The notes under the pieces are model-generated. The model was not told the DNA's origin, ran no database searches, and saw only the letters and a program-made list of their open reading frames with translations. This document shows, piece after piece, positions 38,751 through 53,029 of a DNA stretch of 64,000 bases. Positions within the stretch are counted from its first letter, which is position 1. Every line of letters starts with the position of its first letter. A program made the position numbers and the translations under genes. Source of the DNA: Daphnia pulex (taxonomy: Eukaryota; Arthropoda; Branchiopoda; Diplostraca; Daphniidae); contig NC_060017.1 of NCBI RefSeq assembly GCF_021134715.1, forward strand, positions 5,084,001-5,148,000, in the 5' to 3' direction.

Positions 38751-40452
38751 ATGGAACAGGAAAACGGAATCAGGAAGCAGCAGCCGGCCACCATCACGGT
38801 GTATCCGCAGCATCAGCAAGTCATCACTACCGTCACCGTCAATCCCAATGAGCCGCCACCCGTTTCTTCCGACCCGGGAATCACGTATGTGCAACTCAAC
38901 CCAGGACACTTCACCACATTCAGCGGAATTTTGAAATTAGTTGAAATCGTGAGTTTTTGTTATATACTGCTGGATCAACTAGTTTAGAATGGATAGGAGA
39001 TGCATGTCGTGCAGAAACGTCGTGTTCGTTTAGATTATTCAATTTGGCAAACAAAATCAACAAGTAGAATGAGGGGAGTCTATTAGTGCTAATGATATTT
39101 TCCTGGTTTTTTAAGAGCACTCTGTGTTGACTGATCAAAGATCACAACTGAGCTCATGTTAACGTATTCACGTAAGACTAGCTATCTCTCTCTCTAAGGC
39201 AATGTTGATCAACATTTCTCGTCGTTCGCGTGACTCTTGATAAAGGAATCAAACGAAAAACGGGTTGGGTCATTAAATATATGTTAACTGCTGGCTGAGA
39301 CCTACAACTTCTCCATCCTGAACCTCAGATCCTTGATTTGTTCTTGTATGTGCTTTCCCCCAAAAAGGATGCGGCTCTTTCGAAAAAAAAAACACCATTT
39401 CCATTTTTGGGCTTGAGCGTGATTTGACCCACTGACGAAGCATTTCTAGCCTTGTGCGGTATCAAACTTTCACTCGCTCCTTTCGGAAGACTCCAGCGGG
39501 GAGGAGAAACGCGGACATTTCAAATGTGTAGAGCTGTGGGAGGCACCGATTTCCTTCTTATTTGGGTTTCACGCCCAGAATCGATCCAACGAACATGACC
39601 GCGCTGCTGTCGTCACCGGTCGTCACCCCTTTCCTCGTGACCCGGCTTGCCGTACTTACTAAACTGGGCAGTCGTTTAATCTTGAAAATAAAACAACAAT
39701 TCTTTCATCTGTTCAAAAATATAAATAATTATGGACTTTTCTTTATGTCTGTATCTATACCGCCGAGAAATCAGAGATGGAGAATTTTGTGTAATGTTGT
39801 TGTACATAAAGATGACTAGATGATCTTTTTGACTTTTGATAACTGATCTCTTTTTTCTTTTTTAAAAAATATAAAACGACAGTTGTTTGCTGTTATTTGC
39901 ATGTCTTGCGCTTCACCGGCTTGGAAGCCTGGAACATCTTGGTGAATAGAAACACATTTTTGTGAACATTTGATATGATTTTAGAATTTTGTTATTCTGT
40001 TTTTATAGGTTTCTCTTCGTGGTGGTTATTTGCTTCATCTTGACTCTGTTCTGGATATTTGCTCATCTTCTGTCACTCGTCAGCAGCCTCAAAATCGGCG
40101 CCAATTGGCTTTCAATTGTATACGACATTTCCATGGATTTCGTCTTTTCTCACATTATTAAAAAAATTCTATTTTGATTTGTGTTTTGATATTATCAGGA
40201 GTATGGATACAACATTGTGGCTAGCATTCTCTATTTTACGGCTTTTATCGTCCAACTAGCCGTCTGGGCTCCAGCCGCTAGCTATTTTACAAATTCGAAT
40301 GTCGCTGCTGGGGTAATCTTGTGCACTATGCATAAAATAAGTAGATTCACTCATTTCTCAATTTCTTTTTCTCTGTATAGGTTTTCGCGCTGTTCAACTT
40401 CGTCGTTTACGCTTTCGCCACTTTCCTCCTACACAGGGAAGTGAAAAATTAA
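38751..40452 (+). CDS. MARVEL-type four-helix membrane protein (copy 1)
   Basis: There are five exons: 38751-38948, 39883-39941, 40009-40117, 40199-40312 and 40381-40452. All are in phase, giving 183 aa. A Pro/Thr/Val-rich cytoplasmic N-tail of about 55 residues is followed by four hydrophobic segments. Helix 1 spans exons 1-2 (GILKLVEI/LFAVICMSCA), helix 2 is in exon 3 (FLFVVVICFILTLFWIFAHL), helix 3 in exon 4 (VASILYFTAFIVQLAVW) and helix 4 in exon 5 (VFALFNFVVYAFATFLL). The leading FSGILKLVE is typical of CMTM/MAL-like MARVEL proteins, which act in membrane apposition and vesicle trafficking. The protein resembles the next gene (42160-43640) in exon phases and helix layout, so the two are probably an old tandem duplicate. 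The precise function is unknown. Confidence 0.85.
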
Positions 40453-40634
40453 AGGAAATATTAGGAGTGACATCATCCGTCAAATTTTCTCAATTTTGTT
40501 ACCACTCTCACGCAATTGTTACATTAATGGTTCGAACATGTTTGTTTAACTATATTAGGAGCCTCATCATCATTGACCTCTCTACATCTCTCTCCTCTCA
40601 CAAAGAAAACGCTTTTCTTTTTTTCTTTATGACA

Positions 40635-40640
40635 AATAAA
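40635..40640 (+). terminator. Poly(A) signal AATAAA
   Basis: A canonical AATAAA lies about 180 nt beyond the stop of the first MARVEL gene, in sequence context typical of a 3' UTR end. Confidence 0.5.
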
Positions 40641-42159
40641 TTCTATTCAATGTTGATTTTCGAGTTTTGCTGCTACAACAAACACCAGCAACCGTTTATT
40701 AGCATTTAAGCGAAACTAAAGTGGCGATGACGAGTCACCAAATGACGCACACACGTGCTAGAGTCTATATGCAAAGATAACGCATTATATTGTTATCTCA
40801 ATGTCAAATAGTTAAGACCACACGTCCGCCTCTCAGTCCCGACCCTTGTGAGTTTGAATCAAGAAATATCTTATACTGCCGGATGTCGAGACGATATGAC
40901 TCATCCTGGGGGTGCGATAAGGTCGTTGCACCGATTCGTTCCAAACTTCCTAAGAAAACAACAGCCAACAAGATGTGAATATGAATAATCGAAATAATAA
41001 TTCGTCATACATACGTGAGCGCATGCGCCAACCGTCTCCAGCCCGACGGCAGTAAAAACAAGACGGGACATTGGGAGAGAAAACGAGAGAGAAAGAGAGT
41101 GGGTCGCGTCGGGGTGAAAAGGAGGTTTTCACTTATATAAGAGAGAGAGAGATGGAGGAGAATGAGGAGGATAGATAGGAATGAAACAGGCAGCAGCAGC
41201 CCACTAAACCTCCCACAACAGTTTCATCCATCCATTCGCCAACACACACAAAAACAAATCGTGCCCGCCTGTGTTGCTGGAGCCTTGGTGACCTACTTGG
41301 GACGCGACGACTCGGTGGTCGAAGAGACGCTTCACTCCCGCTGCACGCTACACACAAGGCAAACGCAGCTGCACACACGCACACTCGTCTGGGAAAACAA
41401 GCTGTCGACGAATTAAGTCGGGCGTGTTCGTGGAATCCTTCGCATTTCTTTGGATATTCCCATCAAACGGTAACGCACTATCTCCGAATGGTTTTATTAA
41501 AACAAATTAATGTGTTCATAATGCTAAGTCTATACACTCGATGGCTGGCATATCTTTTGGCATATTTTTCCCGTCAGCTGGGATTGTGAAAGTGTTGATT
41601 CGCCACATGACAAAAGGAGTTAAAAGTGTCGGAATGCGCCGAGACGAGAAGGACGCCAGTTGGCTCAAACACAAACTCCTTAAATTGTGACAAGTGTTAT
41701 ATTCGACTTCGATTCATTCGTTTTCACGGGACGAGAGACTTCCTTATTTGGTGTGCACGAAAAAAAAAAACGAACGTTTCTCTCTTTGCCAATTGCATTT
41801 CATTGTTAGCTTGTGCTGAAGACTGATGGACCGCTCCCATCTGAAACATTGCCGCTTTAGGCGCAAAGCCAAGACTTTAAGGGCGACGACTCGTTTTGGT
41901 TTTACACTAGGTTGTTGTTTACTTCATTTCAAACATAGGAAGAACTACTACCGTAGATATTTTTATATCCGAAAGGGGAAAAAATAAAAGGCGTGGTTCA
42001 TTGTGCTGGGCGCGGTCCGGAAGTTTATTACCAATTCTATAAATGAATTAGGTTTAAAAACAGAGATATAGACTGACGTAGTTAATTAAAATTCAATGAA
42101 AGTAGTAAAACTAATTAATTTCATTTTTTGTGGAAATTTAAAGGAGAACAGAAGGCAAC
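40641..42159. other. Intergenic / 5' untranslated region
   Basis: This lies between the two MARVEL genes. It contains GA-rich tracts near 41080-41170 and no recognisable coding exon. Part of it is probably the promoter and 5' UTR of the second gene. Confidence 0.4.
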
Positions 42160-43640
42160 ATGTCTCACAACGTCACCGTCACCCGGACGACAACAACCGT
42201 GACCACCACTTCGGCTATCCTGCTGAACACGGGCTATTTAAAGACGACGTCCGGAATCCTCAAACTCTTGCAACTGGTGGGTTTCAGTCGTTAGATGTAT
42301 ACTGGAAATTTGTTTTCCAGTTTTTTTTCCTCTTTTCCCTTTGCCTGAATGTTGTTGTGTCAGTGCTCGAAATAGCCCCTCCGCACCAAATATACTTTCC
42401 ATATGTATACAATACATATATAGCTCGAGCCAAAAAATGCGGACATGATTGGTCATTCAGCGAGAGCGAGAACCATTTTACAAAACAAGAAACAATCGAC
42501 GAGTTTCTTCATGATTGATGATTCTTATTAATAATTCACAGATTCTGGGATGCGTCATCGTCGGATTGGTCGGCCACTATTTCGTCCGCAGCAACCCGTA
42601 TTACTTCACGGTAAAATTACAAATCTTTCAAAAATGGAGTCGATCGAATAATAATACTCACGGCCGCGATTGATGTTTGAACAGGCGGAGCTATTTCTAT
42701 TATTGATCGCCACAACCTGTTTGATCACGACGACCTGCTTGCTGATCAGCTGCCTTTTGTCCATCTCAACGGCCACCATTATCGCCAAGACCATGTTTGT
42801 AAGTTTGAATTTATAGTTCATTGTTCTGTTTCTTCCTATCGTCGACGGAACGTAGACGATGGTGTAGTAGAGATGGGGGCGAATTGAGGTCACTGGTTCA
42901 CGTTTCGGGAGGTGCGTGACGAATGAGACGCCAACCGAAAGTTCACATTTCATTACATATCAAATGAATGGGGGTTTCTCAGGAACTAGTCTACCATGGG
43001 ATCGCCTTCTGTCTTTACCTGGCGTCATCCGTCTACATGCTCGTGCAGGCGTCGCCCTATCAGAATTACAGAGATCCGAAGATAAGCGCCATGATTGCGG
43101 CCGGGGTGAGTCTCGTTTTCAGCCATCACTGATTGTTGCGTCTCTTTTTTGTTTTTCTCTTGGGGTCGCGGTCCTCTCCTCCCCCTTCTTTAACCCACCA
43201 CCTCTCCTTACCATCACACATTTCTTCGGGGCTACTGGATGTTCCTTCGGGCTGGATGTTATCCAGGTCAGCATGCTTCTCATTCCCGAAAGTGTCCTCT
43301 ACCTGTGTGCCACTATATACCACTTGACGATCATTGTATCGCGTAATGCCGGATACTCCGTCGCAGAGTACGGCTACAACAATAAAATTTTCGCCGGGGT
43401 AAGTTAACGCTATTTCCAGAATGAAATACTGACCAAAGCTTCAACATTCCCATGACCCAACTTAACCCTATTGTTAGTCCCTTTGGCGATGCAATTTTAT
43501 TGGGATGTTTTAAAAAAAGTTAATAATTCACTACGTAAAACTAAAATCAACCATTTGTATTCCAGGCATTGGGAGCCATCAACACAGGATTATATTTCTT
43601 AAGTGCTCTCCTGGCCTTCCGCATTTACAGACGTGTATAA
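42160..43640 (+). CDS. MARVEL-type membrane protein with alternative helix-3 exons (copy 2)
   Basis: The exons are 42160-42276, 42542-42610, 42685-42798, then 42983-43105 (4a) and/or 43267-43398 (4b), then 43566-43640. Every junction is phase 0. Using 4a the product is 165 aa and using 4b it is 168 aa. Helix 1 spans exons 1-2 (SGILKLLQL/ILGCVIVGLVGHYF), helix 2 is in exon 3, helix 3 in exon 4a or 4b, and helix 4 in the last exon (INTGLYFLSALLAFRIY). Exons 4a and 4b encode alignable segments: both place LYL at residues 11-13, both have a hydrophobic helix next, and they end in AAG and FAG. Including both would give five helices and break MARVEL topology, so mutually exclusive splicing is the natural reading. 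The family acts in membrane trafficking and junctions; the specific role is unknown. Confidence 0.85.
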
Positions 43641-43965
43641 GCAACGCCCAAACGAACCAAACGCGAGCTTGAAAAAAATCGAATATTCAAAATCTCATCT
43701 TTCTATCTTTATACGTGTTTTTTTATTTATTGCAGTCGTGACATCACCGATGATCGCTTTCTAGTTATTCACTTCAAGCTCACTGTCTAGAATATGTTCA
43801 TCATTGATTCATACTACCATTTCATTCTTTTTTCAAGAGTTGATTAAACTGCATTAACCTGGCATGGTGCTGTAAACGCAATGTTCAAATACAGAAAAAA
43901 AAGAGCTACGATGACCCATTCTTTTTATTCAATCTCAATCTCCAACTACACGTGTTGCAAAACAA

Positions 43966-43971
43966 AATAAA
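43966..43971 (+). terminator. Poly(A) signal AATAAA
   Basis: AATAAA about 325 nt past the stop codon of the second MARVEL gene. It lies in the convergent gap (43641-44200), which otherwise holds no coding sequence. Confidence 0.45.
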
Positions 43972-44200
43972 GAAAAACTATCATCATAATTCTTAATTAG
44001 TGTTGGGAGAACGAATCAACATTCTCAAGTGATATAGTATCTGATCACCGATAAGAAGAAAATATATATCACTTCATCTCTAAATAACAAGATGAGATTT
44101 AAAAAAAAAGAGCACTGTTGGTTAAGAATTAACGATGGATTTGAGTTACGAACTGGTTTTGGAGATTAGCATACTTTGTTCCAACAACTCTTGATTCCCA

Positions 44201-45088
44201 TTACTTTGTCTCACCGAGAACATGTTTGACGTTTGGCTGCGGAGTGATGGTATTGTACCAGCGCAAGACGTTAGATGATTTCGAACGAGTGGCAGCGTCC
44301 ATCACACGATCGAAAACCGGAACCAGTGTGCAGACAACGGATACATCAGCGAGAGTTACAGTTTCGCCGACAAGGTAAGTGCGGGTCAGCAGAACTTTGT
44401 TCAAAACGTCCAAGTAGTGAAGAATTTCTTGTCGAGCGCGATTTTGCGACGGCTTAGCAGCAGCAGAGTTGTCTGTCAAAGCCAAGACGGCGGGCAGAAT
44501 TTCATGTTCGGCAAGATTAATCCATTGCAGAATTTGTGCTTCTTCGAGCGAGTCTTTTCCCTTCAAAGGCTTAGGTGCCAGAAATAGGGCGATCGAGGAT
44601 ATTCCCGAAATGGTGACATCTCCGGCAGACAGCGCAGGTAACTTTTGAATTATGCACAATCAATTCAGGAGAATTCAAATCGCGAAATTGACAATAACGT
44701 ACCTTATTTGTGATGAAAGTTGATGACGGTAGATCGGTCGAGACATTCAGTTTGATGTTAGCGTATTTGGCGGTAATCAAGGCGATATTCGTACGAATAT
44801 TTCCAGATTTCGAAAACAACGTTGGCCCGTCCACACGTTCAGTCCTGTTTAGGAGAAAGATTATCCGTCATACCCTTGAACTTTTGAACTGAATTTAAAA
44901 CTAGTTCTTCACATGCGAATCACATGGCGGGATAGGAGAAAACTGGGTTTCAGACAAGTAAGTTAATCTCATTCACTGGGAAGAATTTACCATAAATCAA
45001 TTGAAACCAAACCAACTTACCAGACGACATGCAGTTCAATGAGATAAAAAGTTGGAAAATGACATAGAATAATCAAGCACTCAAGCAT
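44201..45088 (-). CDS. EF1-gamma/ValRS-type GST-fold protein
   Basis: There are three exons, 45088-45021, 44844-44703 and 44641-44201, giving about 216 aa in phase. Residues about 28-75 resemble the thioredoxin-like half of EF1-gamma or the N-terminal domain of valyl-tRNA synthetase (GPTLFSKSGN, KLPALSAGDVTISG). The rest is the all-alpha GST C-domain with the signature LVGETVTLADVSVVCTLVP and the ending VLGETK, which matches VLGEVK where the EF1-gamma GST domain ends. The EF1-gamma conserved C-terminal domain and any synthetase core are absent. Such domains act as assembly scaffolds in translation complexes. The gene starts only 59 nt beyond the alanyl-tRNA synthetase stop on the same strand. 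The first exon (hydrophobic, MLECLIILCHF) is the weakest part. It was chosen because it is the only upstream ATG I found that gives the required phase. Confidence 0.72.
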
Positions 45089-45146
45089 TAAAACTGGGTA
45101 TGGATGTATTTGGTCAAGGGAACGTGCCGACACTATTATTTAAGAA

Positions 45147-49271
<4,125 letters not shown>

Positions 49272-50030
49272 ACTGCTGCACTTTAGGTATCTATTGTGAA
49301 AACCAAATTAGGGAATTAGGTAAGAAATCACAAGTGGCAAGTTCATAGAAATAGAAATAACTAATAATTTTTGACAGAAACAGGGCGAATTTGCAACAGC
49401 TGTTAGCCTTTGGCATACAAGGGTTTGTTTTAGAGAAGACGGAATCAAATGCAAATCTGCGACAAGAACACGAAATCAACTAAGGGGAATATAGTTCATC
49501 AATACATACATGATTTTAGCTTACGCAACAATGTTATTTTAACTGATGTAATCAAATGCAAAATTACTTTTACCGATCAGTCACAGGAAGGTTCCACGTG
49601 TCTCACCGCTAGGGTAAAGAACAATCTTGTGTTGCCTATTTGCCGGTACCCGGTAGCGCAGTAGTGCCCGGTGGATCGTCTTGATTTTTCAGCGCCCCCT
49701 TGGATAAAAAAAAATTTACGATTGCTAAGTTAATACAAAATTTTTCGATAGAAATATTCATGAGGGATCATGGAAAAAAAAGTTGCGTACGATTTTTGAT
49801 CGTTCACCGTGAGTCCGTGAATTAGCATTCGTGATTTGCTAAATATTCTACTGCTGAGCTTCTCGCTAGGTGGCATTCGATTTCCTTGAAATGAAATTGT
49901 AAACAAACGAAAAAGACACACCATTTGAACTTTGAAGTTTGGTTTTTCATTTTTATTAAGTGAGAAGTTTCAGTTTTCACATCTGGGTAATTGCCATAAT
50001 TTTTCAAACAATTCAATATTCTAGAACTTC
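49272..50030. promoter_or_regulatory. Shared divergent promoter region, AARS / ARV1
   Basis: This is 759 nt between divergent start codons. No coding exon was seen. A GC-richer patch with a GTACCCGGTAGCGC stretch lies near 49645-49660. The layout suggests a bidirectional housekeeping promoter; no TATA box is obvious at either start. Confidence 0.4.
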
Positions 50031-51268
50031 ATGGCAAAGAATCATTTCTACTTGTGTATTCATTGTGGCGCTCGAAATGAAGCCTTGTTTCGAGTATTTA
50101 CTAAAAGTGCATTAACCTTGCAAACTTGTGTAGGTTTGTTGATTTTTATTTTTTAATTCTACATTCCCTGCATAAAATATGTTTAATATTTGATTTATTC
50201 AGGATGATTGCAATATGATTATTGATAAGTATGTTGAATATGACTTCACAACAATCTTTATTGACATATTGTTACTTAAATTATCTGCATACAGACATGT
50301 TTTGTATAACTCCAACACAAAGGTAAAAGCTAAACCATAAATGATAATAGTTGTCCACAAATTAATGCAACAATATATTTTTTTAGTCTTATCTATCAAG
50401 ACTTGTGGCACTCACACTACTTTCCTTTAGCTATGTTGAATGGGTGCATCAGAAAGGCAAAAAGGAGCACAGATCTGAACCCATTTTCTATGAACTTGAA
50501 TGGGGGTATTATCTTATCATTGGCCAGGAATTTATCAGTAAGTATATAAAGCTGTATATTTTTTTAACAAACAATCAAAACATATGGTTTCATTCTATAA
50601 TAATGTCCATTGTCACTTTGAACAATAGAAGCTGCTTTGTTTTCACTTACTTTCCTGCTCTTTGGATTCATCTCCTCAAAGTTAATCATGCAACAGGAAC
50701 TCTTTTCTTGTAAACATATGCTGCATGGAATGGCCATGAGCTACTGTTGGTAAGAAACTGTCATATATATTAAGCAATAAAGAAATAACCAGAATGGCTC
50801 CATGCAGTAGTTGAATGTCATAACTCATAAGACACACATTTAAAATATCTCATTATATTAAAATAATGTTTGAAAAATAGCCTAATGCATTTTCACATGA
50901 AGTGAAAATTGAAAATTAAATAGGATGTGTTCGACAAACTAATAAACCTTTTTTTAATCCCTAGGAACCTTGTAACTATTCCTTCATTAGTATGGAACCA
51001 CTATTCAACTTACCATATTTTAAGCCAAATAGCACTTTTAATAAGCTGCAACCACACATTTCATGGTCAGTTTATCTAAAATAGCACTTAACTTTTTCGT
51101 TACTTTACTTAACTAATAATTTACTTCACGCATAATATTTTTTTTTTTTTCTATTTTTCAGTTTGTATCTGTCCAAGTTACATGTTATCCATTATCACGA
51201 TTGTGTGTGCTTGGGGAGTCCAGTGGATTGCAGCGCACGGGTTACAACGTATGCATTTGTTTTCGTAA
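50031..51268 (+). CDS. ARV1: ARV1 sterol/GPI homeostasis membrane protein
   Basis: There are six exons: 50031-50129, 50203-50322, 50387-50537, 50629-50749, 50965-51065 and 51162-51268. All are in phase, giving 232 aa. The N-terminus carries the ARV1 homology zinc-ribbon-like motif, CIHCGA then TCDDCN about 20 residues later. It is followed by the family segment DKYVEYD ... IDILLLKLSAYRHVLYN. Several hydrophobic segments follow, with the conserved LVTIPSLVWNH near residue 165-175. ARV1 is an ER membrane protein needed for sterol distribution and GPI-anchor synthesis. The fourth exon was extended through an internal GTAAAC to the donor at 50750, because only that keeps phase with exon five. Length is usual for the family (about 230-320 aa). 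Confidence 0.93.
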
Positions 51269-51273
51269 AATTT

Positions 51274-51309
51274 AATAAAAACAAAAAAAATTGTATTTTA
51301 CCCAATAAA
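51274..51309 (+). terminator. Poly(A) signals of ARV1
   Basis: Two AATAAA hexamers, at 51274-51279 (directly after the stop) and 51304-51309, lie in the short ARV1-MIS12 gap. Confidence 0.5.
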
Positions 51310-51432
51310 GTATATTTAACACGAGTGCTAAATTAGACATAGATACGGTACATACTTAAATTTGTTTTCTATAGTAAGTAGCTCTGGGATAATTCAGGGG
51401 TGATGGGGTGGGGTGGGTAGCGATGGGGTGGC

Positions 51433-51512
51433 CAATGGCCAATGGGAACGTAAAATCGATTTTAACGATCACGTGATCACGATTGGTCACGTGATGTGGT
51501 CATTATGGACGG
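51433..51512 (+). promoter_or_regulatory. Compact MIS12 promoter with CCAAT and CACGTG boxes
   Basis: Within the 413-nt ARV1-MIS12 gap there is a dense cluster: GGCCAATGGCCAATGG (two CCAAT boxes) and, just after it, GATCACGTGATCAC and GGTCACGTGATG (two E-boxes with core CACGTG). It lies about 170-250 nt upstream of the MIS12 start. CCAAT pairs are typical of cell-cycle gene promoters bound by NF-Y in animals; function here is inference. Confidence 0.55.
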
Positions 51513-51681
51513 TGGACCAGTCAACAATGCTTTATTAAGAGCCGGCAACGCTGTTCGTTCAAACACCATCGTCAACTGACAGCTGAAATAAAAACGTTTT
51601 TCAAAACATCTCAGGCGAAACTTTTAATAGTTTAATCTGAGTTTAATAAGGTTATTGTTTATATAAATCGTCAAGTGTATC

Positions 51682-52569
51682 ATGGACACGACGGAGACTA
51701 CCGTTTATGCTACGCAGCTACTTGATCACCCACCGAAAATAATTGTGGATTTAGGTATTTATACCAAATTGGTGTTTTTATCATATTTGAGACGATATTC
51801 TACTGTTAGATAATCAAAATTGGCGTATAGTGCTAGGAACATTGGATTCGACCTTTACTGATTGTATGGAAGCCATGGAAGAATCATTGGTGTCGCGTGA
51901 AGATGTTCCCAAAGAAAACCTCATTAAAGGAATTGGACTTCTAAAATCAAGATTCTCACAAAAAATGGATCCAATCTGCAGCAAACTTGAAGTAAGTAGC
52001 AGTATATCTTTGAAAAGTTACTATTTTGCTTTTGAAATTTGATAAAAATTTGTTAACAAATGAGTTTTTCCACAGAGGTTTATGTTGGAGGTAATATTCA
52101 AAGTCCCAGAACATGTGCTTTTGCCCGAAGATGTAGCTCAAAGAAAAAAGCACAGTGTGAAAGGCCACGAGAAAATTCTGAAAGAAATTGAAAGTCTCAA
52201 AGCAGAAATCCAAACGGTATTTACTTACTTTTTTACATATAATTTTCACCTCTTACTGGTTTAAAGTATGAAACTATTTTCATTTAGGAAAAGTACAAAA
52301 AAGTAGTTTTTAATGGAAAATTAAAAGAAGCAACAGAAACCCTTGAAAACCTTAGAGCTGCTGCCTCCGAAATTGAAAACACTTCACATAAAATTTTATG
52401 GGAAAACCAAAAAACAGATGTTAAGGAAAATTCTCAATATATTGTTGACAATATTGAGAAATACAAAACCCAACTGGACGGATTGCGAGAACTGGTTCCT
52501 CCACCTGAGACACCTGATAATGTAACAGTTTTTCGTCAGAAAGAAAACGATCTGTTTAAACGCTATTAA
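51682..52569 (+). CDS. MIS12: MIS12 kinetochore complex subunit
   Basis: There are four exons: 51682-51754, 51810-51991, 52076-52216 and 52288-52569. All are in phase, giving 225 aa, against about 205 in vertebrates. The N-terminal half has the MIS12 pattern: YATQLLDHPP, an acidic helix, then LERFMLEVIFKVPEHVLLPED. The last corresponds to the family's LQLILRIPSNILLPED. The C-terminal half is coiled-coil rich (LKEIESLKAEIQ, LKEATETLENLRAAASEIE, DNIEKYKTQLDGL). The MIS12 complex links centromeric chromatin to the NDC80 complex and spindle microtubules. The next genes on the strand are a zinc-knuckle RNA factor and the mitotic kinase MELK. Confidence 0.93.
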
Positions 52570-53029
52570 CTGTGCAGATCCTACTTTCATTATTCATATT
52601 CTTATTTTTATATTATTGCCGTCACATCGGATTTGGGATTTCCCATGTGTGTCCACTCATTTTCTGATGTGTAATGCAAATATAAGGGGCCGTCCATAAA
52701 TGACGTCACGCGTTTTTCCAGTTTTTTCAACTCCCCTGTCTCTCCTGTCCACCATACCCCTGCCCTGCTCTCGTTTTCATTAATTAGGAAAAAAAACAGT
52801 ATCTCAAAACAGAATTTGTGGCAATGCTGTGTGCGTTAACAGTGTTGTTCTGTCGTCTGCAACTGCAAAACTGCAAGTTCTTTTTGTTGAATGTTGCTGA
52901 AAACCACGTGAGATGCTTATTTATAGTTAGAAATTGTTCGTCTTTTTATTTAGCTTCCTAAGTAGTAAGTAATACCAAACTTTTCGTATCTAGGTATAAT
53001 TACATTGTTGAAGGTCCAGTTCGATAAAA
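52570..53029. other. MIS12-ZCCHC7 gap with transposon-like motif
   Basis: This is 460 nt without coding sequence. Near 52687-52710 it holds GGGGCCGTCCATAAATGACG followed by TCACGCG. To my recollection this kind of string recurs in arthropod repeats, so it may be the edge of an old mobile element. The end of the gap is the ZCCHC7 5' UTR. Confidence 0.35.

Noticed and set aside
40800-40870. tRNA-like reading of a GC-richer patch
   Set aside because: No cloverleaf with matching acceptor stem or B-box could be drawn.
43133-43327. 65-codon plus-strand frame between the two helix-3 exons
   Set aside because: It covers intron sequence in a different frame from both exons and is a shadow.
50709-50714. 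GTAAAC as the ARV1 exon 4 donor
   Set aside because: It leaves the wrong phase for the next exon. Reading on to the donor at 50750 restores phase and the conserved ARV1 segment.
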